Shown here piece after piece: positions 6,207 through 14,214 of a DNA stretch of 14,214 nucleotides. Location: the NCBI GenBank assembly GCA_031256015.1, contig JAIRRK010000120.1, positions 1 through 14,214 on the forward strand. Reading direction: 5' to 3'. This DNA is from Dysgonamonadaceae bacterium. Lineage in GTDB: Bacteria > Bacteroidota > Bacteroidia > Bacteroidales > Azobacteroidaceae. Under the pieces are notes generated by a model. That model ran no database searches. It saw nothing but the letters and a program-made list of their open reading frames with translations, and was not told where the DNA came from. Position numbers and translations under genes: made by a program. The first letter of the stretch is position 1. The number at the start of each line of letters is the position of its first letter.

Positions 6207-7475
6207 TTGCATGGCCAAGTATACCCCGATTGCGAAATACAAAACTTTAAGATGATTCTTTTTCCATAAATGCCGCATCAACAAGGTGATTCCGAATACC
6301 AATAAAGCAATCGAAACAAAATGATAGATTCTGATGGGTTGAATTTCAGGTATATAGACCGAATTTAATCCGAATAAAGAAGCAATCCAAAAAAGAACCA
6401 AACCGATTCCGGCTAAACCGATTATGAAAGCGAATAATCGACTTGTCTTTATTCTGTATTCGGTTAAATATAAAACATATTCCGCCATAAAAACGGCAAT
6501 AAACGGATATATGATAATTAAATTGAGATTAAAGGGATTTTTAGGAAGGATAAACAGAATAAGAACGATTATTGTAATCAAAGAGAATAACTTAATTCGA
6601 TCCATTCCTGAAATTCTTTGCCAAAAAGTTCTTTTCCCCAAATACCGGTATTTTAATCCGAAAAGCGACATAAACATCAATAACGTCCAAGGCATAAATC
6701 CGATAATCAAAGAATGGGAGTAAAGCGGGCGTAAATGATTCGCGATATCGAAAGTCAATTTATTTTCCCCTGTTTGAAGAAACGCGATGATATTCCACGC
6801 CAAAGGAAGTAACGACGAAAAAATCAACACGGGAATTATTTTGGTCACGATTTTTTTAATTCGATATTTCAATAAAAAAAGGTAAACGGCAAAGATTAAA
6901 AGAGGAAGAAATACGCCGATGAATCCTTTTGTCAGTCCGGCAAGACTTAAACAAAGAATAACCGTCAACGGAATTGAATGCAAAGCTTTTCGTTCTTCCC
7001 ATCGGAATAAACGTTGAAGTCCCAACACGACAAAGAAGGCAAAAGTCATATCTCTTCCGGCAGACATACTCTCCCGATGCAAAAAGAAAGCGGTAAGCAT
7101 AATCAAAGCCGAAAGGAAAGCATCTTGAAAACGCAGGTTTTTTCCGAAGAAAATAAAACTGAAACAAAGTAAACAGATAAACGAAATAACCGAAGGTATT
7201 CGTGCCGTTAACGGCGTAACTTCACCTCCCGGCAGCGAAAACACGGCGATACACCAAGATATGAGCGGCGATTTATAGATGTTTTCTTTTACATCTATTT
7301 TAGGCACCAACCATTGATTTTCAGTCAAAATGGAATTTGCGCCGGCTACTTCATTCCATTCGCTTGCCGAAAAATCGCCTTGTCCGATCCAAGGTAAAAT
7401 ACAGATCATGGAAATGGCGATGAGCAAAAGCATCGGATTTTCGAGGTAAAAATATTGCAGAGTAGGTGGACGCAT
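6171..7475 (-). CDS. Integral-membrane ArnT/PMT-like glycosyltransferase (GT39/GT83 type)
   Basis: This encodes 434 residues with about 11-12 hydrophobic segments (for example 13-30, 98-110, 118-131, 143-153, 166-200, 212-231, 255-272, 296-311, 318-335, 347-368, 384-399 and 411-425). The first periplasmic loop matches lipid-linked-sugar transferases of the ArnT/PMT superfamily: ASEWNEVAGA (37-46), NQWLVPKIDVKENIYKSPLISW (53-74) and ARIPS (91-95). Further matches are an Asp after the third segment (RDM, 141-143), LTKGFIG (181-187) and PWTLL (262-266). Such enzymes move a sugar from a polyprenyl-phosphate donor to lipid A, lipids or proteins on the outer face of the inner membrane. Here the usual DE pair of loop 1 is SE (38-39), and the large C-terminal periplasmic domain of longer members is absent. 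It lies 71 bases after carAB on the same strand and may be read with it. Fold class is confident; donor and acceptor are unknown. Confidence 0.8.
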   Translation of the reverse strand: MRPPTLQYFYLENPMLLLIAISMICILPWIGQGDFSASEWNEVAGANSILTENQWLVPKIDVKENIYKSPLISWCIAVFSLPGGEVTPLTARIPSVISFICLLCFSFIFFGKNLRFQDAFLSALIMLTAFFLHRESMSAGRDMTFAFFVVLGLQRLFRWEERKALHSIPLTVILCLSLAGLTKGFIGVFLPLLIFAVYLFLLKYRIKKIVTKIIPVLIFSSLLPLAWNIIAFLQTGENKLTFDIANHLRPLYSHSLIIGFMPWTLLMFMSLFGLKYRYLGKRTFWQRISGMDRIKLFSLITIIVLILFILPKNPFNLNLIIIYPFIAVFMAEYVLYLTEYRIKTSRLFAFIIGLAGIGLVLFWIASLFGLNSVYIPEIQPIRIYHFVSIALLVFGITLLMRHLWKKNHLKVLYFAIGVYLAMQLVVDGIFLYSF

Positions 7476-7519
7476 GACTTATGGATAATTAAAAATGAAA
7501 AAACGATGCAAGTTAGTAA

Positions 7520-7544
7520 ATTTTACTTGGAACTTCCATAAAAT
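7520..7544. other. Imperfect palindrome after the carAB stop
   Basis: ATTTTA (7520-7525) and TAAAAT (7539-7544) flank TGG-AAC-TTCCA, giving a 25-base nearly symmetrical element just past the carAB stop at 7547-7549. The stem is A/T-rich, bulged, and not directly followed by a T-run on the minus strand. It could be a weak terminator or an RNA processing hairpin between carAB and the glycosyltransferase. Evidence is slight. Confidence 0.3.
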
Positions 7545-7546
7545 CT

Positions 7547-10500
7547 TTACTTATATTCTTCCCAGCTTTTTATCGGAATATTTTGCATGTCTATTTCGCA
7601 AAAAGCGTAAATAAAGGCCGAAGCCAATCGGGAATTTGTAAATAGAGGAACGTTGAAATCAATGGCTCCCCGACGAATTTTATATCCGTTCGACAGTTCT
7701 CCCTGCGATAAGTTTTTCGGAATATTAACTACCAAATCAATTTGTTTTTCCCTAATCATTTCCAAAGCATTCGGAGTTCCGTCTTCATTCGGCTGAAATA
7801 CTTTGATGGACGGAATGTTATTATCGTTCAGGAAGCGATGGGTTCCTTCGGTTGCGTATAGAATATATCCGTTATCGACTAATAAACGGCAGGCGTCCAG
7901 CAAGTCGATTTTTGATTTGGTTGTTCCGCCGGAAATCAAAATATTTTTCTTCGGAAGCCGCATACCGACAGATAGCATCGATTTGAGGACCGCTTCGTAA
8001 TAATCGTCGCCAATACAGCCGACTTCTCCGGTTGAAGCCATATCCACACCCAATACAGGGTCGGCTTTTTGTAATCGGGAAAAGGAAAACTGCGAGGCCT
8101 TGATTCCCACGTAATCCAAATCGAATTCGCTTTTATTCGGTTTTTCCACATCTTCTCCGAGCATCACGCGGGTGGCCAATTCGATGAAATTCAGTTTTAA
8201 AACTTTCGAAACGAACGGGAAACTCCTCGAAGCTCTTAAATTACATTCAATTACTTTAATATCGTTATCTTTTGCTAGGAATTGAATGTTGAATGGACCG
8301 GTAATTTGCAGATTTTCAGCAATTCGGCGTGTGATTCGTTTAATTCTCCGAACCGTTTCCACGTATAACTTTTGAGGCGGAAACTGAATAGTGGCATCGC
8401 CGGAATGTACTCCCGCAAACTCGATATGTTCCGAAATGGCGTATGTAATGATGTTTCCTTTATTCGCAACGGCATCGATTTCGATTTCTTTGGCATTTTG
8501 AATAAATTCACTGACAACAACCGGGTGTTTTTGCGAAACGTTCGCTGCTAATTTCAGAAACATTTCCAATTCTTCCCGATTCGAACAAACATTCATCGCG
8601 GCTCCCGACAGAACATAAGAAGGTCGAACCAAAACCGGGAATCCGACTTCTTCCGCAAAAGAATTAATATCGGATAATGATGTTAATTCCTTCCATTTCG
8701 GCTGATCGATTTCCAATCGGTCGAGCATGGAAGAAAATTTATGTCGGTCTTCTGCATTATCTATGTCTTTTGCCTGTGTTCCCAGGATGGGGACTCCCGC
8801 TTTATCCAACGAAAGTGCCAGATTATTCGGAATTTGCCCTCCGGTCGACAACACTACGCCATGCGGGTTTTCAAGTTCGATAATATCCATCACACATTCG
8901 TATGTCAGTTCGTCGAAATACAAACGATCGCACATATCATAATCGGTCGAAACCGTTTCGGGATTATAATTAATCATTACGCCGCGCCAACCGTTTTTAC
9001 GAATGGTGTTTAAGGCATTGACCGAACACCAGTCGAACTCGACGCTGCTTCCGATGCGATAAGCTCCGGAACCCAAAACAATCACCGATTGTTGATCGCC
9101 CGAATAATGCACATCGTTTTCCGTTCCGTTGTAAGTCAGATACAGGTAATTGGTTTGAGCCGGATATTCCGCCGCCAAAGTATCGATTTGTTTAACGACC
9201 GGAACGATGTTCCGCCTTTTTCGTAAATCTCTTATTTCCGCCTTTTTATCGGAAGCAATATCCGAATCTTTATAAATTAATTTACTGATTTGAAAATCCG
9301 AAAATCCTTTCTGTTTTGCCGATTTCAATAAATCTTCAGGTAAATCTTTTACGGAGTTGTATCGGCCTATGTCCTTTGAAATTTGATGAATGGTTTGCAG
9401 TTTTTGTAAAAACCACAAATCGATTTTGGTTAAAGCATGAATTTTCTCGATTGAATAATCGGCTTTCAAAGCTTGCGAGATAATAAATATGCGCTTATCG
9501 GTCGGTTCGGACAAGGCTTTGTCCAAATCTTCGACTTCCATGTCTTTGTTGGCGACAAATCCGTGCATTCCCTGCGAAATCATCCGTAATCCTTTTTGAA
9601 TAACTTCTTCGAAACTTCGTCCGATTGACATCACTTCGCCGACGCTTTTCATACTCGAACCGATTTCGTGAGATACGCCGTGAAATTTTCCTAAATCCCA
9701 GCGTGGAATTTTACATACAATGTAGTCCAAAGCCGGTTCAAAGAAAGCCGGCGTGCTTTTGGTTACGGAGTTTTTCAAATCTTGCAATCCGTATCCCAAA
9801 CCCAACTTTGCCGCAATAAAAGCCAAAGGATAACCGGTTGCTTTCGAAGCTAAAGCCGAAGAACGGCTTAAGCGTGCATTGACTTCGATTACTCGATAAT
9901 CTTCCGAAACGGTATCGAAAGCATATTGAACATTACACTCTCCGACAATTCCGATGTGGCGGATAATGCGAATCGCCAATTCTCTTAATTTATGATATTC
10001 CCGATTGCTTAACGTTTGTGAGGGCGCAACCACGATGCTTTCTCCGGTATGGATTCCCAGAGGGTCGAAGTTTTCCATGTTACAAACCGTAATGCAATTA
10101 TCGTATTTATCGCGAACCACTTCGTATTCGATTTCTTTCCATCCTTTCAGCGATTTCTCGATTAATAGTTGATTGGAATAATTGAATGCTTTTTCCGCCA
10201 AAACCTGCAATTCTTCGGGAGAGTTACAAAATCCGCTTCCCAATCCGCCCAATGCGTACGCCGCACGCACAATAATCGGATATCCCAATTCATTCGCCGC
10301 CCGATGAGCGTCTTCGATAGAGCCGACAGCTACCGATTTAATGGATTTTACCTCTATTTCATCTAATTTCTTGACAAAGAGTTTTCGGTCTTCCGTATCG
10401 ATAATCGCTTGAACGGGAGTTCCCAATACTTCTACATCGTGTTTTTCAAAAACGCCCGACAAATATAATTCGACTCCGCAGTTGAGTGCCGTTTGTCCTC

Positions 10501-11896
10501 CGAAAGACAGGAGGATGCCGTCGGGTTTTTCTTTTTCAATGACCTTTTCGACAAAGAAAGGAGTAACCGGCAAGAAATAGATTTTGTCGGCAACACCTTC
10601 CGATGTTTGGACAGTGGCAATGTTCGGATTGATTAATATCGTTTGAATCCCTTCTTCTTTCAGAGCTTTCAGGGCTTGTGAGCCGGAATAATCAAACTCT
10701 CCGGCTTCTCCGATTTTTAATGCTCCCGACCCTAATAAAAGAACTTTTTTCGGGAGTTTTGTGGTGTTGTCGACGGGTTGTTCGTCGATTATATCTTCCA
10801 CTAAAAAAGGATTTGCTTTAGCTTTTGCTTTATCCATGTTCGCAATGAACATATCGAATAAAAAAGCAGTATCCGTCGGTCCGGAAGCGGCTTCCGGATG
10901 GAACTGCGCGGAAAACCAAGGTTTTGTTTTATGACGGATTCCTTCGTTCGAGCCGTCGTTCATATTAATGAACAGCACTTCCCATTCATCGCTCAAGGCA
11001 GAGGGATTGACAGCATACCCGTGGTTTTGAGAAGTGATGTAACATTTGGCAGTATTGGCCAATTGAACCGGTTGATTATGACTTCTGTGTCCGTATTTTA
11101 ATTTGTAAGTGGAGGCTCCGGCTGCTTTTGCCAACAGTTGGTTCCCCATACAGATTCCCATGATGGGTTTTCCTTTTTCCATTGCTTTTCGGATGTGGTT
11201 CACCGTGATGCTGCAATGCTCCGGATCGCCGGGGCCATTTGAGATGAATAATCCGTCATATTCCAAAGTATTGAAGTCGTAATCCCAAGGAACTCGGATA
11301 ATGGTTACATCGTGATGCAGTAAACAGCGAACAATGTTGTGTTTGACTCCGCAATCGATGAGAACCACCGTTTGGGAACCGTTTCCATATTTCAGAACTT
11401 CTTTACAACTGACTTTGGCAATTAAATTTTCTTTGGATATATCAATGAAATCAATTTCGTCGGGAGAATCAAAGATGATTTTACCTTTCATGGAGCCGTT
11501 TTCCCGAAGCAATTTGGTTAATGCTCTCGTGTCGATTCCGTAGATTCCCGGAACGTTGTGTTCTTTCAGCCAGTCTCCCAGACTCTTTTTGGCATTCCAG
11601 TGACTGTATTCATGGGAATATTCGGAAATGATTAAACCGCTGACCTGAATCTTTTCCGATTCGTAAAATTGAGAAAGACCGTTAACGATTCTATCTTCCG
11701 GAACCCCGTAATTACCTACGAGAGGATAAGTAACCGTTAAGATTTGGCCTGCATAAGAAGGGTCGGTCAAACTTTCCGGATAACCGACCATGGCTGTGTT
11801 AAAAACGACTTCTCCGGCTGACGGAGCTTCATATCCGAAAGAATAACCTTGAAACTGCGTTCCGTCCTCCAGGATTAAAGCAACTTTTTTGTCCAT
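7547..11896 (-). CDS. carAB: Fused glutamine-dependent carbamoyl-phosphate synthase (CarA-CarB)
   Basis: One uninterrupted 1449-residue protein carries both subunits of the enzyme that makes carbamoyl phosphate from glutamine, bicarbonate and 2 ATP for pyrimidines and arginine. Residues 1-350 are CarA: an N-terminal domain (1-170), then a class I glutamine amidotransferase with SNGPGDP (219-225), nucleophile Cys249 in GICMGNQ, and His333/Glu335 in QFHPE. A charged linker (about 352-383) follows. CarB begins at KVLLLGSGALKIG (384-396). Its first ATP-grasp half ends near 780 with the NARLSRSSALASKATG block. The oligomerisation region is about 785-935. The second ATP-grasp half starts at VIVLGSGAYRIG (938-949) and includes NLRASRSFPFVSK. 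The C-terminal methylglyoxal-synthase-like allosteric domain is about 1315-1449. All catalytic motifs I looked for are present. Subunits are separate in most bacteria. Met354 (codon at 10835-10837) could be a relic or internal start. The sequence resembles Bacteroidota CarA and CarB, so the fusion seems local rather than imported. Confidence 0.95.
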   Translation of the reverse strand: MDKKVALILEDGTQFQGYSFGYEAPSAGEVVFNTAMVGYPESLTDPSYAGQILTVTYPLVGNYGVPEDRIVNGLSQFYESEKIQVSGLIISEYSHEYSHWNAKKSLGDWLKEHNVPGIYGIDTRALTKLLRENGSMKGKIIFDSPDEIDFIDISKENLIAKVSCKEVLKYGNGSQTVVLIDCGVKHNIVRCLLHHDVTIIRVPWDYDFNTLEYDGLFISNGPGDPEHCSITVNHIRKAMEKGKPIMGICMGNQLLAKAAGASTYKLKYGHRSHNQPVQLANTAKCYITSQNHGYAVNPSALSDEWEVLFINMNDGSNEGIRHKTKPWFSAQFHPEAASGPTDTAFLFDMFIANMDKAKAKANPFLVEDIIDEQPVDNTTKLPKKVLLLGSGALKIGEAGEFDYSGSQALKALKEEGIQTILINPNIATVQTSEGVADKIYFLPVTPFFVEKVIEKEKPDGILLSFGGQTALNCGVELYLSGVFEKHDVEVLGTPVQAIIDTEDRKLFVKKLDEIEVKSIKSVAVGSIEDAHRAANELGYPIIVRAAYALGGLGSGFCNSPEELQVLAEKAFNYSNQLLIEKSLKGWKEIEYEVVRDKYDNCITVCNMENFDPLGIHTGESIVVAPSQTLSNREYHKLRELAIRIIRHIGIVGECNVQYAFDTVSEDYRVIEVNARLSRSSALASKATGYPLAFIAAKLGLGYGLQDLKNSVTKSTPAFFEPALDYIVCKIPRWDLGKFHGVSHEIGSSMKSVGEVMSIGRSFEEVIQKGLRMISQGMHGFVANKDMEVEDLDKALSEPTDKRIFIISQALKADYSIEKIHALTKIDLWFLQKLQTIHQISKDIGRYNSVKDLPEDLLKSAKQKGFSDFQISKLIYKDSDIASDKKAEIRDLRKRRNIVPVVKQIDTLAAEYPAQTNYLYLTYNGTENDVHYSGDQQSVIVLGSGAYRIGSSVEFDWCSVNALNTIRKNGWRGVMINYNPETVSTDYDMCDRLYFDELTYECVMDIIELENPHGVVLSTGGQIPNNLALSLDKAGVPILGTQAKDIDNAEDRHKFSSMLDRLEIDQPKWKELTSLSDINSFAEEVGFPVLVRPSYVLSGAAMNVCSNREELEMFLKLAANVSQKHPVVVSEFIQNAKEIEIDAVANKGNIITYAISEHIEFAGVHSGDATIQFPPQKLYVETVRRIKRITRRIAENLQITGPFNIQFLAKDNDIKVIECNLRASRSFPFVSKVLKLNFIELATRVMLGEDVEKPNKSEFDLDYVGIKASQFSFSRLQKADPVLGVDMASTGEVGCIGDDYYEAVLKSMLSVGMRLPKKNILISGGTTKSKIDLLDACRLLVDNGYILYATEGTHRFLNDNNIPSIKVFQPNEDGTPNALEMIREKQIDLVVNIPKNLSQGELSNGYKIRRGAIDFNVPLFTNSRLASAFIYAFCEIDMQNIPIKSWEEYK

Positions 11897-11931
11897 AAAC
11901 AGGTTGTTGAAAAGATTTATGTATTCGCCCG

Positions 11932-11939
11932 CAAAGATA
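11932..11939 (-). promoter_or_regulatory. Probable -7 box of the carAB promoter
   Basis: On the minus strand TATCTTTG (complement of 11932-11939), followed by C, matches TAnnTTTG exactly. It stands about 36 bases before the carAB ATG (11894-11896), so the leader would be about 29 bases. No TTTG lies at the proper distance upstream; only a T-run is found, at a spacing slightly too short. The short leader has no attenuator or PyrR-type structure that I can see. Confidence 0.5.
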
Positions 11940-12060
11940 TATAAAAATGAATTAAAAACGGAATAATGATTTACAATTCTTACGGCATGTCAAAGTGATT
12001 GTTCATGTATTATTTTCGTAATAAAAAGAGTTAAATTGATGAAGATATAAATTAAATGTT

Positions 12061-12068
12061 TAATTTCG
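12061..12068 (+). promoter_or_regulatory. Weak candidate -7 box upstream of dapF
   Basis: TAATTTCG resembles TAnnTTTG with TTCG in place of TTTG and is followed by C as in strong promoters. A poor -33 (ATTG at 12035-12038) lies 22 bases upstream. A second weak match, TAACTTTA, is at 12089-12096 with TTTC 21 bases ahead. One of these probably drives dapF-dapL, but the sequence does not decide which. The divergent 11897-12161 spacer has no other recognisable element. Confidence 0.25.
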
Positions 12069-12161
12069 CACCTTATTTATTTCAACAATAACTTTATACG
12101 AAAAACAAAATACTCGTTCGTTTTTGTTGAAAAGAGAGTGAAATTTTATAAAGAAAATAAG

Positions 12162-12995
12162 ATGAAGTTTACTAAAATGCATGGGGCCGGAAACGATTAT
12201 GTTTATGTGGACTGTTTCCGAGAGAAGATTGATAACCCGGAGGAAATAGCCGTTGCGGTAAGTGATAGACATAAAGGAATAGGCTCCGACGGATTGGTTT
12301 TAATTATGCATTCGGATACTTGCGATTTCCGAATGAGAATGTTTAATGCGGATGGTTCGGAAGCTCAGATGTGTGGAAATGCTTCTCGATGTGTGGGTAA
12401 ATTCGTTTATGATAACGCTTACACGAACAAAACGCAAATTACCCTGGAAACAAAGGCCGGAGTGAAGGTTTTGAATCTGTTTCCCGTTGACGGGAAAATA
12501 GAAAAAGTAACCGTTGATATGGGAGAACCGATATTGTCGTCGAAAGAGATTCCGGTGGATTGGAATGAAAAACAATTGATTAATCGAATCGTTGATTTCA
12601 ATCCGGAGGAATATGCAATAACCTGTGTTTCCATGGGAAATCCTCACGCCGTTATCTTTACGGAGAATATCGTTGATTTGGATTTGGAAAGAATCGGCAG
12701 GAAAATAGAAAACCATCCGATGTTTCCGGAGAAAACAAATGTGGAGTTTGTCGAAATAATAGCGTCCGACAGGGCGAAGATGAGAGTCTGGGAAAGAGGA
12801 AGCGGCGAAACTCAAGCGTGCGGAACCGGTGCTTGTGCCGCTTTGGTCGCCGCTGTTCTGAATAATAAACTGAACCGAAAAGCCGAAATTTCATTATCGG
12901 GCGGAGATTTGGAATTGGATTGGAAAGAAAACAATAATCATGTTCTTATGACAGGACCCGCTGTCACCGTATTTGAAGGAGAAATTACAATTTAA
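12162..12995 (+). CDS. dapF: Diaminopimelate epimerase
   Basis: DapF interconverts LL- and meso-diaminopimelate without cofactor, giving the direct precursor of lysine and of the peptidoglycan cross-link residue. The 277-residue length is normal. The start [13 protein letters not shown] fits the family N-terminus exactly. The frame is open a little further to a GTG at 12138, but the eight extra residues are not family-like, so I use the ATG at 12162. The two active-site thiols are Cys71 in MCGNASRC and Cys220 in QACGTGAC. Other conserved blocks are [11 protein letters not shown] (35-45), FNADGSEAQ (61-69), GNPHAV (159-164), NVEFVE (193-198) and the ERGSGET loop (211-217). dapL follows after 15 bases and makes this enzyme's substrate, so the pair forms an operon. 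It is divergent from carAB. Identity is confident. Confidence 0.97.
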   Translation: MKFTKMHGAGNDYVYVDCFREKIDNPEEIAVAVSDRHKGIGSDGLVLIMHSDTCDFRMRMFNADGSEAQMCGNASRCVGKFVYDNAYTNKTQITLETKAGVKVLNLFPVDGKIEKVTVDMGEPILSSKEIPVDWNEKQLINRIVDFNPEEYAITCVSMGNPHAVIFTENIVDLDLERIGRKIENHPMFPEKTNVEFVEIIASDRAKMRVWERGSGETQACGTGACAALVAAVLNNKLNRKAEISLSGGDLELDWKENNNHVLMTGPAVTVFEGEITI

Positions 12996-13010
12996 TAATA
13001 TAAAAACGTT

Positions 13011-14213
13011 ATGATAAAAATAAATGAACACTACACCGAGATAGGAAACAACTATCTGTTTGCGGAAATCGCTCGACGAGTTCGGGAATACAAAGAAACT
13101 CATCCCGACAAGAAAGTCATCAGTCTGGGAATAGGGGATATAACCCGACCTATTGTTCCTGCGGTAATCGAAGCCATCCATAAGGCGACGGAAGAAATGG
13201 GGAAAGTCGAATCGGTACGAGGATACGCGCCCGACGCCGGGTACGACTTTTTGATTCATGCCATCGTGAAAAACGATTTTACCGACAGAGGAATTCAATT
13301 AAATCCGGATGAGGTGTTCGTGAGCGACGGAGCAAAAAGCGACACCGGAAACATCGGAGATATATTGGACCGCAACAATCGTGTGGCAATTACCGACCCC
13401 GCTTATCCCGTGTATGTGGATACCAATAAAATGACCGGCCGGCAAATAGAATTACTTCCTTGTACGCCCGACAATCACTTTGTTCCGACTTTCCCGAAGA
13501 AAACGGCGGATGTGATTTATTTGTGTTATCCCAACAACCCGACAGGAACCGTCCTGACAAAAGAACAGTTAAAGAAATGGGTCGATTATGCTTTGGAACA
13601 TCAGTCGTTGATTCTTTTCGATGCCGCTTATGAAGCGTTCATCTCTCAACCGGATATCCCTCACAGTATTTATGAAATCGATGGCGCAAAGAAATGTGCG
13701 ATAGAGTTTCGCAGCTTTTCCAAAACAGCCGGATTTACCGGAATGCGCGCCGGGTACACGGTGGTGCCGAAAGAATTAATCGCGAAAACATCCAAAGGGG
13801 AAATCGTTTCTTTGAACGCCCTGTGGAAACGCCGCCAATCGACCAAATTTAACGGCACGGCTTACATTGTTCAAAGAGGAGCCGAAGCCGTTTATTCGTC
13901 CGAAGGACAAAAACAAATCAAAGAAACCATCGCTTACTACATGGAGAATGCCCGGATTATCCAAAATGCTCTGCACGACGAATTGGGCCGGACCACTTTC
14001 GGAGGCGTCAATGCCCCTTACATTTGGGTAAAAACGCCCGATAATATGTCGTCGTGGGAGTTTTTCGACCTCTTACTGAATAAAATCCAAATTGTGGGTA
14101 CTCCCGGCTCCGGCTTCGGAAAAGCGGGAGAAGGTTTTTTCCGTTTTACCGCATTCGGAAACAGAGAAAATACCCGCGAAGCTATCGAACGAATGAAAAA
14201 GTTAATGAATTAA
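13011..14213 (+). CDS. dapL: LL-diaminopimelate aminotransferase
   Basis: DapL is a fold-type I PLP enzyme that converts tetrahydrodipicolinate directly to LL-diaminopimelate with glutamate as amino donor, bypassing DapD, DapC and DapE. It has 400 residues, about the usual bacterial length. Visible motifs are the N-terminal [17 protein letters not shown] (8-24), [10 protein letters not shown] (38-47) and [11 protein letters not shown] (71-81), which are diagnostic of Dap[13 protein letters not shown] (104-115), DPAYPVYVD (129-137), NNPTG (175-179), FDAAYEAF (203-210) and the PLP-binding [14 protein letters not shown] (235-248, Lys238) follow. The C-terminal [11 protein letters not shown] (377-387) carries the expected substrate-binding Arg. 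It stands 15 bases after dapF, whose product feeds the reverse or next step; the pair alone covers tetrahydrodipicolinate to meso-diaminopimelate. The stop is complete, one base before the window ends. Identity is confident. Confidence 0.97.
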   Translation: MIKINEHYTEIGNNYLFAEIARRVREYKETHPDKKVISLGIGDITRPIVPAVIEAIHKATEEMGKVESVRGYAPDAGYDFLIHAIVKNDFTDRGIQLNPDEVFVSDGAKSDTGNIGDILDRNNRVAITDPAYPVYVDTNKMTGRQIELLPCTPDNHFVPTFPKKTADVIYLCYPNNPTGTVLTKEQLKKWVDYALEHQSLILFDAAYEAFISQPDIPHSIYEIDGAKKCAIEFRSFSKTAGFTGMRAGYTVVPKELIAKTSKGEIVSLNALWKRRQSTKFNGTAYIVQRGAEAVYSSEGQKQIKETIAYYMENARIIQNALHDELGRTTFGGVNAPYIWVKTPDNMSSWEFFDLLLNKIQIVGTPGSGFGKAGEGFFRFTAFGNRENTREAIERMKKLMN

Positions 14214-14214
14214 G

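Noticed and set aside
7476..7546. Possible promoter (TAACTTGC on the minus strand) for the membrane glycosyltransferase
   Set aside because: It lacks one T of TAnnTTTGC, and no TTTG lies at the right distance, so cotranscription with carAB is as likely.
8677..9013. Overlapping plus-strand open frames inside carAB
   Set aside because: They are antisense to well-conserved CarB motifs, and several frames overlap each other, which is typical of shadow frames.
12101..12125. AAAAAC/GTTTTT hairpin before dapF
   Set aside because: Only six mostly A-T pairs around a long loop; not distinguishable from background composition.
12138..12161. GTG start giving dapF eight extra residues
   Set aside because: The ATG at 12162 begins exactly at the conserved [14 protein letters not shown]-terminus of the family.

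Overview
The window looks like chromosomal DNA of a member of the Bacteroidota, most likely Bacteroidales. Start codons lack Shine-Dalgarno sequences and sit behind A/T-rich leaders. Several upstream regions carry the Bacteroides-type sigma-ABfr promoter (TTTG, 19-21 bases, TAnnTTTG). The gene repertoire also fits: a FISUMP-domain protein, DapL with DapF, and Bacteroidota-type CarA and CarB sequences. Species cannot be named from this window.

Region 1 (1-1200) holds the 3' part of a relatively GC-rich FISUMP-domain gene, a short direct repeat, a terminator hairpin usable from both strands, and a tRNA-Cys(GCA) on the minus strand. Region 2 (1200-2400) is a small accessory patch: two short minus-strand genes of unknown function, one with a possible C-terminal helix-turn-helix. 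A strong terminator-like hairpin lies between them, and a near-ideal promoter precedes the upstream gene. Region 3 (2570-6206) is a tight plus-strand nucleotide-sugar operon: rfbC, rfbA, rfbB, then a Gfo/Idh/MocA-family oxidoreductase. The rhamnose reductase gene rfbD is not in the window.

Region 4 (6171-11896, minus strand) contains an integral-membrane ArnT/PMT-like glycosyltransferase whose 3' end overlaps the oxidoreductase tail to tail by 36 bases. Before it lies a 1449-codon gene in which both subunits of carbamoyl-phosphate synthase (CarA and CarB) are fused into one polypeptide. Region 5 (12162-14213, plus strand, divergent from carAB) is dapF followed by dapL. These two enzymes form the last two steps of the diaminopimelate aminotransferase route to meso-diaminopimelate, used for lysine and peptidoglycan.

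Most of the window is housekeeping or envelope metabolism. The least ordinary signal is the in-frame CarA-CarB fusion, an arrangement best known from eukaryotes. Secondary points are the rfbCAB set lacking rfbD, the diverged membrane glycosyltransferase, the terminator between the two small genes, and a FISUMP C-terminus that could be tested as a diversity-generating retroelement target. I found no CRISPR array, insertion sequence, recombinase or recognisable defence system.
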